Shown in pieces: positions 35,190 to 44,466 of a stretch of 64,000 nt of DNA. The translations under genes and the position numbers were made by a program. Numbering within the stretch: the first letter of the stretch is position 1; each line of letters starts with the position of its first letter. Source of the DNA: Hoeflea_A sp963921345 (GTDB lineage: Bacteria; Pseudomonadota; Alphaproteobacteria; Rhizobiales; Rhizobiaceae); contig CAWUFE020000007.1 in assembly GCA_963921345.3 (NCBI GenBank), positions 3,224,001-3,288,000 on the forward strand, given 5' to 3'. The notes under the pieces were generated by a model. The model saw only the letters and a program-made list of their open reading frames with translations, did no database searches and was not told the origin of the DNA.

Positions 35190-37736
35190 GTGAGCGTTGA
35201 TTCTGACACGGCAAGCAAGACCGGCCTGCCGGAGCCGTTTACCGGCTGGTTCGGCAAGCGCGGCTGGCGGCCGCGGGCGCACCAGCTCGAACTCCTGGAA
35301 ATGGCGCAATCGGGGCTCTCCTGCCTGCTGATCGCGCCGACGGGAGCCGGCAAGACGCTGGCCGGCTTTCTGCCGTCGCTGGTCGACCTGACGCGGGAAA
35401 AGTCGAAACGCCGGCCGGGTGCGGCGTGGGCCCTGTCACGGCGTGGCATCCACACGCTTTACGTCTCGCCGCTGAAGGCGCTCGCCGTCGACATCGAGCG
35501 CAACCTGGCCAAGCCGGTCGAGGAAATGGCGCTGCCGCTGCGCATCGAGACGCGCACCGGCGACACGCCGCAGCACAAGCGGCAGCGGCAGAAGCGCGAT
35601 CCGCCGGATATCCTGCTGACGACGCCGGAACAGATTGCCCTCTTGATCGCCAGCCGCGAGGCCGAAACGCTGTTCGCCGGGCTGCGCTTCGTCATTTTCG
35701 ACGAGCTGCATTCGCTGGTGACGTCGAAACGCGGCCATCTGCTGTCGCTCGGGCTGGCGCGGCTGCGAAAACACCGCCCTGCCCTGCAGACGATCGGCCT
35801 TTCGGCGACGGTCGCCGAACCGGAGGCGCTGCAGGCCTGGCTGATGCCGCAGGCGCCCGACGGCAAACCGAAGCTGTCGGAACGCATCGAGGTCAAGGGC
35901 GGCGCCAAACCGCGGATCCGCATTCTCGAGACCGACGAACATGTGCCCTGGTCCGGCCATTCGGCGCGCTATGCCATGGCGGACGTCTATGACGCCATTC
36001 GCGACCACCAGACGACGCTGCTCTTCGTCAACACCCGCAGCCAGGCGGAACTGCTGTTTCAGGAGCTGTGGCGGATCAACGAGGACAATCTGCCGATCGC
36101 GCTGCATCACGGCTCGCTCGATGCCAGCCAGCGGCGCAAGGTGGAGGCGGCGATGGCCGACAACCGGCTGCGCGCCGTGGTCGCCACCTCGACGCTGGAT
36201 CTTGGCATCGACTGGGGCGATGTCGACCTGGTCGTCCATATCGGCGCGCCGAAAGGGGCCAGCCGGCTGGCCCAGCGCATCGGCCGCTCCAACCACCGCA
36301 TGGACGAGCCCAGCCAGGCGCTGCTGGTGCCCGCCAACCGTTTCGAGGTGATGGAGTGCCGGGCCGCGCTCGACGCCAACTATCTCGGCCACCAGGACAC
36401 GCCACCGATCGGCGCCGGCACCTACGACGTGCTGGCCCAGCATGTGCTCGGCATGGCCTGCGCCGCGCCGTTCGCGGCCGACGACCTGTTTGCCGAGGTC
36501 ACGTCGGCGGCGCCCTATGCGTTTCTGGAGCGCTCGCAGTTCGACCGGGTGCTCGATTTCGTCGCCACCGGCGGTTATGCGCTGAAAACCTATGACCGCT
36601 ACGCCCGCATCCGGCTGACCAAGGACGGCACCTGGCGGGTGAGCAATCCGCAGACTGCCCAGCAATACCGGCTCAACATCGGCACCATCATCGAAATGCC
36701 GGAGCTGCTTGTGCGGCTCACGCGTCACAGCGGCCGCGGCACCAATGTGCGCGGCGGGCCGATCCTCGGCAAGATCGAGGAGATCTTCGTCGAGATGCTG
36801 TCGCCCGGCGACACCTTCCTGTTCGCCGGCAAGGTGCTGCGGTTCGAGGGCATCCGCGAGAACGAGTGCATCGTCTCAAAGGGCGGCGGCGGCAGCCCGA
36901 AAATCCCGGCCTATGCCGGCGGCAAGTTTCCGCTGACCACCTATCTCGCCGACCAGGTGCGCTCGATTCTGGCCGAGCCGGAGCGCTGGCGGGTGCTGCC
37001 GGACCAGGTGCGCGAGTGGCTGGAGTTCCAGCGGCAGAAGTCCAAGCTGCCGTCGCGCGACGAGATGCTGGTTGAGACCTTTCCGCGCGGCGACCGGTTC
37101 TTCATGGTCACCTACCCGTTCGAGGGCCGGCTGGCGCATCAGACGCTGGGTATGCTCTTGACGCGCCGGCTGGAACGGGCGCGGGCGCGGCCGCTTGGTT
37201 TCGTCGCCACCGACTATTCGATGGCGATCTGGGGCCTGCGCGACATGGGCCTGATGATCGAGCGAGACGAGCTGTCGCTCGCGCAATTGTTCGACGAGGA
37301 CATGCTGGGCGACGACCTGGAGGCGTGGCTGGCCGAATCCTGGATGCTGAAGCGGACGTTTCGCACCTGCGCCATGATTTCCGGGCTGATCGAACGCCGC
37401 CATCCCGGCAAGGAGAAGACCGGGCGGCAGGTCACCGTGTCGGCCGACCTGATCTACGACGTGCTACGCAGCCACGAACCCGACCACATCCTGCTGCAGG
37501 CGACGCGTCAGGATGCGGCCGCCGGGTTGCTGGATATTCGCCGGCTTGGCGATATGCTGTTGCGCATCAAGGGCCGAATCATCTTGAATCGCCTCGATCA
37601 GATTTCACCCCTTGCCGTTCCCGTGATGCTGGAGATCGGCAAGGAACCGGTGATCGGCGAGGCGCAGGACGATATTCTGGCCGAGGCCGCCGACGACATC
37701 ATCGCCGAGGCGATGGGCGGTTACGAGGGACAGTAG
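35190..37736 (+). CDS. Ligase-associated Lhr-type DEXH helicase
   Basis: 848-residue DNA repair helicase. Motifs: Q-like RGWRPRAHQLELLEMA, Walker A APTGAGKTLAGFLPS, DEXH box as DELHSL, motif III GLSATV, motif IV LLFVNTRSQAE, motif VI RIGRSNHRMD. The C-terminal part is the Lhr extension. GTG start. It is followed at once by pdeM, the usual pairing in the bacterial ligase-associated DNA damage response; the dedicated ligase and exonuclease of that set are not in this window. Confidence 0.9.
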   Translation: MSVDSDTASKTGLPEPFTGWFGKRGWRPRAHQLELLEMAQSGLSCLLIAPTGAGKTLAGFLPSLVDLTREKSKRRPGAAWALSRRGIHTLYVSPLKALAVDIERNLAKPVEEMALPLRIETRTGDTPQHKRQRQKRDPPDILLTTPEQIALLIASREAETLFAGLRFVIFDELHSLVTSKRGHLLSLGLARLRKHRPALQTIGLSATVAEPEALQAWLMPQAPDGKPKLSERIEVKGGAKPRIRILETDEHVPWSGHSARYAMADVYDAIRDHQTTLLFVNTRSQAELLFQELWRINEDNLPIALHHGSLDASQRRKVEAAMADNRLRAVVATSTLDLGIDWGDVDLVVHIGAPKGASRLAQRIGRSNHRMDEPSQALLVPANRFEVMECRAALDANYLGHQDTPPIGAGTYDVLAQHVLGMACAAPFAADDLFAEVTSAAPYAFLERSQFDRVLDFVATGGYALKTYDRYARIRLTKDGTWRVSNPQTAQQYRLNIGTIIEMPELLVRLTRHSGRGTNVRGGPILGKIEEIFVEMLSPGDTFLFAGKVLRFEGIRENECIVSKGGGGSPKIPAYAGGKFPLTTYLADQVRSILAEPERWRVLPDQVREWLEFQRQKSKLPSRDEMLVETFPRGDRFFMVTYPFEGRLAHQTLGMLLTRRLERARARPLGFVATDYSMAIWGLRDMGLMIERDELSLAQLFDEDMLGDDLEAWLAESWMLKRTFRTCAMISGLIERRHPGKEKTGRQVTVSADLIYDVLRSHEPDHILLQATRQDAAAGLLDIRRLGDMLLRIKGRIILNRLDQISPLAVPVMLEIGKEPVIGEAQDDILAEAADDIIAEAMGGYEGQ

Positions 37737-37758
37737 ACGTGCAGAAAACGGAGGGGCG

Positions 37759-38490
37759 ATGAACAGGGCGGCGGCGGCACTGGCAATCGACGAGGAACCC
37801 ATGGTCCAGACGGCCGAGATCGACATTGCCGGCGTGACCGCCGTGTGCGATCCGCTCGGCGCGCTCTACCTGCCGGACAGCGCCACGCTGGTGGTTTCCG
37901 ACCTGCATTTGGAAAAGGGGGCCGCCCATGCCAGGCGCGGCGCCTTTTTGCCGCCCTACGACACGGTGCTCACCCTGCGCCTGCTGGAAGTGGTGCTGGC
38001 GCGCTACAGCCCGGCGCGCGTCATCAGCCTCGGCGACAGTTTTCATGACGGCGTCGGCGCCAGCCTGCTGCCGCAGGTCTTCGAGGACACGCTGCGGCGG
38101 CTGATGGTCGGACGCGAGTGGTTCTGGATCGCCGGCAATCACGACCCGGACGAGCCGGGCGATCTCGACGGCCACAGCGTGCAGGAGCTCTATTTCGACG
38201 GCCTGCAGTTCCGCCACGAACCGAGCGAAGACCGGGCGGCGGCGTGCGGCGAGATCGCCGGCCATTTGCATCCGGCGGCGCGGGTCGTGCGCCGCAGCAA
38301 GGGCGTGCGCCGGCCCTGTTTCGCCACCGACGGGCGACGCCTGATCCTGCCTTCGTTCGGGGTTATGACCGGTGGCCTCAACCTGCGCAACCAGGCTTTC
38401 GACCGGCTGTTCGACTGGTCGCAGCTCACCGCCCATCTGCTGGGCCGCGAGCGCATCTATTCCGTGCCGTTCAACCGGCTGATCGGCTGA
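37759..38490 (+). CDS. pdeM: Ligase-associated DNA damage response endonuclease PdeM
   Basis: 243-residue calcineurin-like metallophosphoesterase. Metal motifs in order: VVSDLHLEKG (D, H), ISLGDSFHDG (GD), WIAGNHDPDE (GNHD), AGHLHPAAR (GHLHP). 22 bases after the Lhr-type helicase, typical of the lhr-pdeM pair. The N-terminal 20 residues are extra; an internal ATG at 37801 is an alternative start. Confidence 0.88.
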   Translation: MNRAAAALAIDEEPMVQTAEIDIAGVTAVCDPLGALYLPDSATLVVSDLHLEKGAAHARRGAFLPPYDTVLTLRLLEVVLARYSPARVISLGDSFHDGVGASLLPQVFEDTLRRLMVGREWFWIAGNHDPDEPGDLDGHSVQELYFDGLQFRHEPSEDRAAACGEIAGHLHPAARVVRRSKGVRRPCFATDGRRLILPSFGVMTGGLNLRNQAFDRLFDWSQLTAHLLGRERIYSVPFNRLIG

Positions 38491-38494
38491 ACCG

Positions 38495-39835
38495 ATGGGT
38501 CTTCATCGGCAGTTGCTGCAGCGCCAGGCCGACGGCCGGCCGCTGCGCGTTGGCGTCGTCGGCGCCGGCAAGTTCGGCACCATGTTCCTGTCGCAGGCGC
38601 TGCGCATTCCGGGCGTCCATGTCGTCGGCATCGCCGACCTGTCGCCCGAAACGGCGCGTTCCAACCTGGCGCTCGCTGGCTGGCAAGCAGAGCAATCTGC
38701 CGCCGCGTCGCTCGGGGCCGCCGGCAGGGACGGCACCACACATGTCGGCGACGACGTGACTGCCCTGATCGCCCATCCCGACATCGACATCGTCGTCGAA
38801 TGCACCGGCAACCCGGTGGCCGCCGTCGACCACCTGCTCGCCGCCTTTGCCGCCGGCAAGCATGTCGTCAGCGCTACCGTTGAGGCCGATGTGGTCTGCG
38901 GCGCCATGCTTGCCTCGCGAGCGCGCCAGGCTGGCGTCGTCTATTCGATGGCCTATGGCGACCAGCCGGCGATGGTCTGCGAACTGGTCGACTGGGCCCG
39001 CACCTGCGGCTTCACGGTCGCGGCGGCCGGGCGCGGCCACAAATGGAAGCCGGAATACCGGTTTTCGACACCCGATACGGTGTGGGACCATTGGGGCGTG
39101 AGCCGCGAACAGGCCGAGCGCGGCCGGCTCAACCCGAAAATGTTCAACTCCTTCCTCGACGGCAGCAAGCCGGCGATCGAATCGACGGCGATCGCCAATG
39201 CCTGCGGCCTCGACGCGCCGCGCGACGGCCTGCTCTATCCGGCCGGATCCATCGACGACATCCCGACGCTGATGCGGCCGCAATGCGAAGGCGGCGTGCT
39301 GGAAAAGGCCGGCATGGTCGAGGTGGTGTCGTCGCTGCGCCCCGACGGCAGCGCCATCGACCATGATATCCGCATGGGCGTGTGGGTCTGCGTCGAGGCG
39401 GTGACCGATTACCAGCAGGCCTGCTTCGCCGAATACAAGGTGGTGACCGACGACAGCGGCCGCTACATGGCGATGGTCAAGCGCTGGCACCTGATCGGCC
39501 TCGAACTCGGCCTGTCGGTCGCCAATGTCGGCCTGCGCGGCGAAGCGACCGGCACGGCCGCCGGTTTCCGCGCCGACACCGTCGCCGTCGCCAAGCGCGA
39601 CCTCGCCGCCGGCGAGATCCTCGACGGCGAAGGCGGCTACTGCGTCGCCGGCCAGCTGCGGCCGGCGGAGGTCTCGGTTGCGATGAACGCCCTGCCGCTG
39701 GGACTCACCGGCCAGGTGACGCTGCGTCGGCCGGTGAGCCGCGACACGGTGCTGACCTATGACGACGTGGTGCTCGACGAGGAGTTGGCGATCGTGCGGT
39801 TGCGGCGGCAGCAGGCGGGGTGGTTGCAGGGGTGA
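38495..39835 (+). CDS. NAD(P)-dependent oxidoreductase with C-terminal SAF domain
   Basis: 446 residues. The N-terminal Rossmann domain starts PLRVGVVGAGKFGTMFLSQAL (GxGxxG) and continues with IVVECTGNPVAAVDH, as in homoserine dehydrogenase-like and Gfo/Idh enzymes. The C-terminal 80 residues form a SAF domain (VAVAKRDLAAGEILDGEGGY), often the reason such proteins are mislabelled FlgA. Substrate unknown. Starts four bases after pdeM and may be co-transcribed. Confidence 0.78.
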   Translation: MGLHRQLLQRQADGRPLRVGVVGAGKFGTMFLSQALRIPGVHVVGIADLSPETARSNLALAGWQAEQSAAASLGAAGRDGTTHVGDDVTALIAHPDIDIVVECTGNPVAAVDHLLAAFAAGKHVVSATVEADVVCGAMLASRARQAGVVYSMAYGDQPAMVCELVDWARTCGFTVAAAGRGHKWKPEYRFSTPDTVWDHWGVSREQAERGRLNPKMFNSFLDGSKPAIESTAIANACGLDAPRDGLLYPAGSIDDIPTLMRPQCEGGVLEKAGMVEVVSSLRPDGSAIDHDIRMGVWVCVEAVTDYQQACFAEYKVVTDDSGRYMAMVKRWHLIGLELGLSVANVGLRGEATGTAAGFRADTVAVAKRDLAAGEILDGEGGYCVAGQLRPAEVSVAMNALPLGLTGQVTLRRPVSRDTVLTYDDVVLDEELAIVRLRRQQAGWLQG

Positions 39836-39906
39836 CAGCCGGTGGACTGGCCCGGATTGGTTTTTACTGGTTCGATCGCACTGGTGAATAAGGCAATTGT
39901 CCCTAC

Positions 39907-40290
39907 CTATATGTCCGAACCGATTTCTGGCTTCAGATAGATCCGCAGGAACTTAAGTCGCTCGAAATTGCGAAGAGCTTTTTCACCGTATCCACCAGGT
40001 TCGAGCCGCCCGTGTTTCCGATCAATCAGCAGTGGCCCAATCTGCGCCGTCACCACATGCGGCAGCATGCCCCAAATACCAAAAACCATGGTGCTGATGC
40101 AGCCCAATGTCCACAAAGCGTTGACGAGCCAAAAGGCGTTTTCCCAAACCCCAGGAATAAGTGCAACAAGCGCAAAAATGCCCATAGGGACCAGTCCAAA
40201 TGTCAGAATAAGACGGTTGGTTTTTCTTTCCACCTGTTTCTGCGTCCCTTCGAACAGACGTGAATTTTCCAATCCATGCCCGGTCGACAA
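39907..40290 (-). CDS. Small membrane protein, function unknown
   Basis: 127 residues with two hydrophobic helices (about residues 27-48 and 52-80: LILTFGLVPMGIFALVALIPG, AFWLVNALWTLGCISTMVFGIW). The only available start is TTG at 40290, limited by an upstream in-frame stop, with no good ribosome-binding site; base composition is less GC-rich than neighbours. The C-terminus is basic and cytoplasmic by the positive-inside rule. Possibly a horizontally acquired gene. Confidence 0.5.
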   Translation of the reverse strand: MSTGHGLENSRLFEGTQKQVERKTNRLILTFGLVPMGIFALVALIPGVWENAFWLVNALWTLGCISTMVFGIWGMLPHVVTAQIGPLLIDRKHGRLEPGGYGEKALRNFERLKFLRIYLKPEIGSDI

Positions 40291-40350
40291 TCGTAGTCGA
40301 GATCATAGCTCATCGCCTTCGTCCACGGTGAGGACATCTGCCGGATCCGC

Positions 40351-40788
40351 CTAATTGACGTTCAGCAGGTGATACATATCGCGCGTGCGAAGCAACTGGC
40401 CGTCAATCACCTGCCAGACATGCATGGAGCGCCCACCGATGCGCTGATCTCCAACCTTGATGACCCACTCACCGACCTCAACGGCCATGCTATCGGCGGC
40501 TCGGATATCAAGGGTCCTGTACTGAAGGTCCCGAGCGCCCGATTTGAAAGCCTGGGCATAATGGGCGGCGATAGCTGCCCGACCTTGGACGGCCGCTTGT
40601 CCGGGCGGCAGCAAAACGGCGTCTGGACTATAGAATTGCGCAATTGCAGCGGCGTCCCGTGCATTGTAAGCGTCCACAAACTGAACCATGCGGGCAACAA
40701 CTGGATTGTCCTGCGCAACGGCGGCCGTGGCCAACATTGCGGCAATGATCAGGGCAGAAACGGCCGATAGGCCTGAATTGCGGATCAT
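40351..40788 (-). CDS. Secreted SnoaL/DUF4440-like protein
   Basis: 145 residues. Signal peptide MIRNSGLSAVSALIIAAMLATAAVAQD, then an NTF2-like fold: helix MVQFVDAYNARDAAAIAQFYSPDAVLLPPG, AIAAHYAQAF and strand-rich YRTLDIRAADSMAVEVGEW and MHVWQVIDGQLLRTRDMY. Such proteins bind small ligands or act as isomerases/lyases; here no catalytic set is evident. GAAGG precedes ATG 40788. Confidence 0.72.
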   Translation of the reverse strand: MIRNSGLSAVSALIIAAMLATAAVAQDNPVVARMVQFVDAYNARDAAAIAQFYSPDAVLLPPGQAAVQGRAAIAAHYAQAFKSGARDLQYRTLDIRAADSMAVEVGEWVIKVGDQRIGGRSMHVWQVIDGQLLRTRDMYHLLNVN

Positions 40789-41299
40789 GGGCAAACCTTC
40801 GGTCGGTCGCGATAAGCCACGATTGGCACACGGCACGCGGGCCGAGTCAAGCAACCGACTCACGCTATGCTTCGCGAAGATCAGGTGCGGCGAGTTTTAC
40901 TGAGCATGGGAAATTATGATCACCTTCGCAGAGAACTCGAGCCGGCACAGCCACCGGAGCTGTTTCTTGCGCGCAGCCGGGTGAACTGCTCGATAGGATC
41001 GAAGACCTATCCCAGGTTTCGACCGGCTAAGAAACCGGGTTGAGACGCCTCATTTTTGTCCCCTACAAGTAGTAGCGACATCGCACTCTTCAAAAGACGG
41101 GAGCGAGGCTCTTTGCGTAGCATCACCGACTTCTCGATCGATCGGCAGAAGCAATTTTGCGCCGTCGGCGGCAGGGGGCGACGGCGTATTTGGCAGGCGA
41201 AGTCAGGTCGCACATAGCCCCTGAGATTTTGCAAACATAGGTTGATATTGTCATTTGGTTGGTGAATATGCGTGCGTTTCACAGTGTCAGTTCTCTCGA
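40789..41299. other. Gene-poor stretch
   Basis: About 510 bases in which I see no supported gene. A 134-codon leftward frame at 41007-41411 runs opposite the lipoprotein start and lacks a ribosome-binding site, domain or signal. Composition is less GC-rich than average, as in the whole 39.9-42.2 kb stretch. Confidence 0.4.
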
Positions 41300-41731
41300 A
41301 TGAAGGCGATGAAATTGCGTGCGCTATCTCTGATTTTGGTGCTGGTTGTTGCTCTGTCCGGATGCACGACAACGGGTGACGTCGAACCCGCCGATCTTGA
41401 CCCGGGGCCAAGACCCACCAATACCAATCAAAAAGTACATGCCTATCTGAAAAACGAGATCAGGAACTCAGACAAATTTACTGATGTCGATATCTCCGAA
41501 CCGAAACTGGGAAACCGTTGGGTCGGCCTTTTGACATCGGGGCCCGGCCCGAAGGGCAATGTCCCGAGTTGGTATGTGTGCGTGAACTGGAAAGAAAAGC
41601 AGTGGCCGTTTGGCCCCACCGAGAAGGGTCCTGCCGTCGTTTGGTTCAAGGACAATGCCGTTTTCTACGGGAGCCATGTTTACAATACCGATTTCGGCAC
41701 TTTTGACTGCAAAAGGCGGCGTAGTAGCTGA
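41300..41731 (+). CDS. Lipoprotein, function unknown
   Basis: 143 residues starting MKAMKLRALSLILVLVVALSGC: lipoprotein signal with lipobox L-S-G-C at about residue 22; ATG 41309 is an equally good start. Mature part TTTGDVEPADL, then a globular portion with WYVCVNWKEKQWPFGP and ending CKRRRSS. The two Cys near residues 104 and 137 could pair. No recognised domain. Neither start has a clear ribosome-binding site. Confidence 0.6.
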   Translation: MKAMKLRALSLILVLVVALSGCTTTGDVEPADLDPGPRPTNTNQKVHAYLKNEIRNSDKFTDVDISEPKLGNRWVGLLTSGPGPKGNVPSWYVCVNWKEKQWPFGPTEKGPAVVWFKDNAVFYGSHVYNTDFGTFDCKRRRSS

Positions 41732-41870
41732 TCTGATTTCGCTGGCGACGGCAGACGGCTTTCTGCATCGCCCCTTCGTCAGTTTTGGCGCGGCTTGGGT
41801 GTGAGGGCTCTCTCCCCCCACCGGGAGCGGCGAATTGAAGAACTCAAGGCGACAGAACTGAGCCCGTGAG

Positions 41871-42137
41871 ATGATCGAACAGTGGCTCAGCATGGAAAAC
41901 ATCTTCGACATCTCACCGACGCTTGGGATGGTGGCACTTGCAATCGATTGCCGAACGGAAGTCGCTGCGTTTCTCCGCCGACCTCTTAAGCAGGTGGCCA
42001 TGTTTTATCATCGACCTGTAGAGGAGAAAATGAAGATCCTGGCATATGCGGGCTTCATGTGGTCCATCTATGTACTTCTGATTTCGATGACCCTCGTCAG
42101 CGTAAAGTTGTTTTTAGAAAGATTCGTCGGACTATGA
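41871..42137 (+). CDS. Possible small membrane-anchored protein
   Basis: 88 codons: MIEQWLSMENIFDISPTLGM then one hydrophobic C-terminal helix (ILAYAGFMWSIYVLLISMTLVSVKLFL). No domain recognised. The stop overlaps the next tiny frame as ATGA, a sign of a real coding pair, but both are short and the ribosome-binding site is weak. Confidence 0.35.
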   Translation: MIEQWLSMENIFDISPTLGMVALAIDCRTEVAAFLRRPLKQVAMFYHRPVEEKMKILAYAGFMWSIYVLLISMTLVSVKLFLERFVGL

Positions 42138-42226
42138 AGCTGCCCGCGGCGGCGCCGCTTGACGACCATGTCCTGTCAGTGCGTTTTGAAGACGGAGAGG
42201 CCTGCGAAGTCGAGATGGAAAGCTAA
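42134..42226 (+). CDS. Truncated DUF2442-like fragment
   Basis: 30 codons, MKLPAAAPLDDHVLSVRFEDGEACEVEMES and TAA. The sequence matches the opening of DUF2442 proteins (V.P.DD..L.V.F.DG), which are normally 80-100 residues and often sit beside a toxin-like partner. It ends early, so it looks like a remnant. Overlaps the stop of the preceding frame by four bases. Confidence 0.4.
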   Translation: MKLPAAAPLDDHVLSVRFEDGEACEVEMES

Positions 42227-42262
42227 CAGGTTTCGTATCACCCCCTGACGAATGGAGGATTC

Positions 42263-43441
42263 ATGAGCAGACGACGCCACAACCGGCCTCAGGGATCCCG
42301 GCGCGGCCTGTTGAAAGCAGGCATGGCGGTCGCGGCAACTTCTGCGTTCGCGATTCCCGGAACCGCCGGCGCGGAGGATGTCCGGACGGTTTCGCAGGGG
42401 CAGGATGCGCCGCGGCCGCTGGTGCGTCAGAACGTCAAGAGCCTGTCGGATCGGCAAAAGAGCGCACTGATAGAGGCCATCCATCGGCTCAAGCGCACGC
42501 AGTCACCAATCGATCCAACGCTGAACTATTACGATCAGTTTGTCCGCTTCCATCAGTTGGCGGTGTTGCGGTCGCGGTTGGAACTGGGCCACAGCGTCGC
42601 CCATCAATCGCCGGCATTTTTACCCTGGCATCGAAAACTGATCCTGATGTTCGAGCAGGCGGTTCGCGATACTTCGGGCGATCCGAACTTTACCATGCCC
42701 TATTGGGATTGGACCGATCAATCGAGCCTCGATGTGGTCTTCGACGACGATTTCATGGGGCCCGCCGAAGGCGATCCGAAGCAAAATTACGCCGTTGTGT
42801 CCGGACCGTTTCGGCGTGGCAACTTCACGATCAACCTGACCGCCAGTGCGTTCGGACACAACGACTTCCAATCCCGTTGTCCCTTTCCGTATTTGACCCG
42901 CGGCGAGAAAGACAACATCCGCCTGCCAACGGCTGCGGATGTTTCGGCGCTCCTCGAAGTCGATATCTATGATTCACCCCCCTACGACGCGACCGCAGAC
43001 ATCCACAGGAGCTTTCGCAACTACCTGCTCGGGGCTCCCGACCCCACGGCCTCTCCCACGTCGCTGCAGGGGATGTCACGTTTGCACCGGCTGCTGCATT
43101 TGTGGGTCGGCGGGCAGTGGGATGCCACGGTTTATAGCGAAGCACTCAAGCCCGGCCCGACGACCTTCGTCGGCACAATGACGGCGATCGATTGCTCGCC
43201 CAATGATCCGGTGTTTTGGTTGCATCACTGCAATGTCGATCGTCTCTGGGCCATCTGGGAAACAATCTACGGCAGCTCCTACGAACCGATCTCGGGCGCC
43301 AACCAGGGCTGGAACATCGACGACGAGCTCTATCCTTACGTCGATTACCGCGACAGCCCGGCCGTAATTCGAGAGGGGATCACGAACCGATCAATGCTCG
43401 ACTTCACTCGGCTTGGTTACACATACGAGGACCTGTCCTGA
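42263..43441 (+). CDS. Tat-exported tyrosinase family copper oxidase
   Basis: 392 residues. Twin-arginine signal GSRRGLLKAGMAVAATSAFA with probable cleavage after GTAGA. Type-3 copper centre: CuA histidines in FHQLAVLRSRLELGHSVAHQ and FLPWHRKLILMFEQ, CuB histidines in LHRLLHLWVGG and NDPVFWLHHCNVDRLW. The MPYWDWT motif is typical. Oxidises phenols to quinones, so melanin-like or polyphenol-degrading activity is likely in the periplasm or outside. GGAGG-like site (TGGAGGATTC) precedes the ATG. No separate caddie protein is adjacent; Tat export may carry the copper with it. Confidence 0.88.
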   Translation: MSRRRHNRPQGSRRGLLKAGMAVAATSAFAIPGTAGAEDVRTVSQGQDAPRPLVRQNVKSLSDRQKSALIEAIHRLKRTQSPIDPTLNYYDQFVRFHQLAVLRSRLELGHSVAHQSPAFLPWHRKLILMFEQAVRDTSGDPNFTMPYWDWTDQSSLDVVFDDDFMGPAEGDPKQNYAVVSGPFRRGNFTINLTASAFGHNDFQSRCPFPYLTRGEKDNIRLPTAADVSALLEVDIYDSPPYDATADIHRSFRNYLLGAPDPTASPTSLQGMSRLHRLLHLWVGGQWDATVYSEALKPGPTTFVGTMTAIDCSPNDPVFWLHHCNVDRLWAIWETIYGSSYEPISGANQGWNIDDELYPYVDYRDSPAVIREGITNRSMLDFTRLGYTYEDLS

Positions 43442-43481
43442 TTTCACCCGGCTCGGGGCCACGGAATTCAGGCGCTGAAAG

Positions 43482-44387
43482 TTAAGCCCCCGTCAAACTG
43501 TCCAGCATCCGGCGGAAGATGCGGGCCATGGCGCGCACGTCCGGGGTCAGCGTGTTGACGTCGCGGGCGGCGACCGAGAGGGTCATGAACATGCGGGTGC
43601 CGGTGACCGGGACGAATCGCAGGTCGCCGCGAGCGACCTCGTCATGCACGTCGATGGGCGTCAGCAGGCTGGAGCCGGCGCGCTGCATCACCAGGGCCTT
43701 AATGGCGGTGATCGAATTGGTCGTGACCATGCCGGCCGGCTCCTGGCCGCTGCGGGCCAGCATGGCGTTGACGATCGGGCCGACGGTCAGGGTGTCGTCG
43801 GCGAGCACAAGCGGGTGCTGCAGCAGGTCCCTGAAGCCGATTTCCCTTTCTCCCGCAAGCGGATGGCCGGGCGCCATGACCGCTCCGAGGTCGAGCCGCA
43901 CATCGTGCATGATCTGCAGTCCGGCGTCGCGCGGCGCGTTGAAGCTGACGGCCAGGTCGATCTCGCCGTCCATGAGCTTTTCCGTCAAATCGGCGGTGCC
44001 GCCGACAAGGGCACGCAGCGAGGCGTCGGCCTTGGTCTTGCGCAGTTCGCCGAAGGCGCGCGGCAGGAAGTCCGAGGCCAGGCATTCCATGACGCCTATC
44101 TTGACGAAGCCGCCGCCGCGCCCTTTCAGAAGGTTGACGGCGGATCCGGCGGTGCGGCTGTCCTGCTGCCAGCGGCGGATGAGATCGACCAGAAGCTGAC
44201 CGGATTCCGTCAGTCGCATGCCGCGCGGCAGCCGTTCGAACAGCGGCGTGCCGTATTCGGCTTCCAGGTTGAGGATCTGGCGATTGACCGCCGAGGGCGC
44301 GGCGTTCATGTGTTCGGCCGCATTGCGGATCGAACCGAACCGCGCAACCATTTCCAGCGCCCTCGCCCCTTGCGTCATCAACGGCAT
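43482..44387 (-). CDS. LysR-family transcriptional regulator
   Basis: 301 residues. N-terminal winged helix MTQGARALEMVARFGSIRNAAEHMNAAPSAVNRQIL, followed by an effector-binding domain (VKIGVMECLASDFLPRAF on). The DNA-recognition region AAPSAVNRQILNLEAEYG is typical but the first helix is shorter than usual. Upstream lies the MITE-like element, so its promoter may be within or beside that element. Target unknown. Confidence 0.85.
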   Translation of the reverse strand: MPLMTQGARALEMVARFGSIRNAAEHMNAAPSAVNRQILNLEAEYGTPLFERLPRGMRLTESGQLLVDLIRRWQQDSRTAGSAVNLLKGRGGGFVKIGVMECLASDFLPRAFGELRKTKADASLRALVGGTADLTEKLMDGEIDLAVSFNAPRDAGLQIMHDVRLDLGAVMAPGHPLAGEREIGFRDLLQHPLVLADDTLTVGPIVNAMLARSGQEPAGMVTTNSITAIKALVMQRAGSSLLTPIDVHDEVARGDLRFVPVTGTRMFMTLSVAARDVNTLTPDVRAMARIFRRMLDSLTGA

Positions 44388-44466
44388 CGCCGACCTCCGT
44401 CACTGTTCGCGTAATTCGCACAGTATGACTGAGATTATGCGCGTTCGGCGATGCCGTTTCCAGGCC

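Noticed and set aside
41007..41411. 134-codon minus-strand frame
   Set aside because: No ribosome-binding site, no family, and it overlaps the 5' part of the lipoprotein gene on the other strand.
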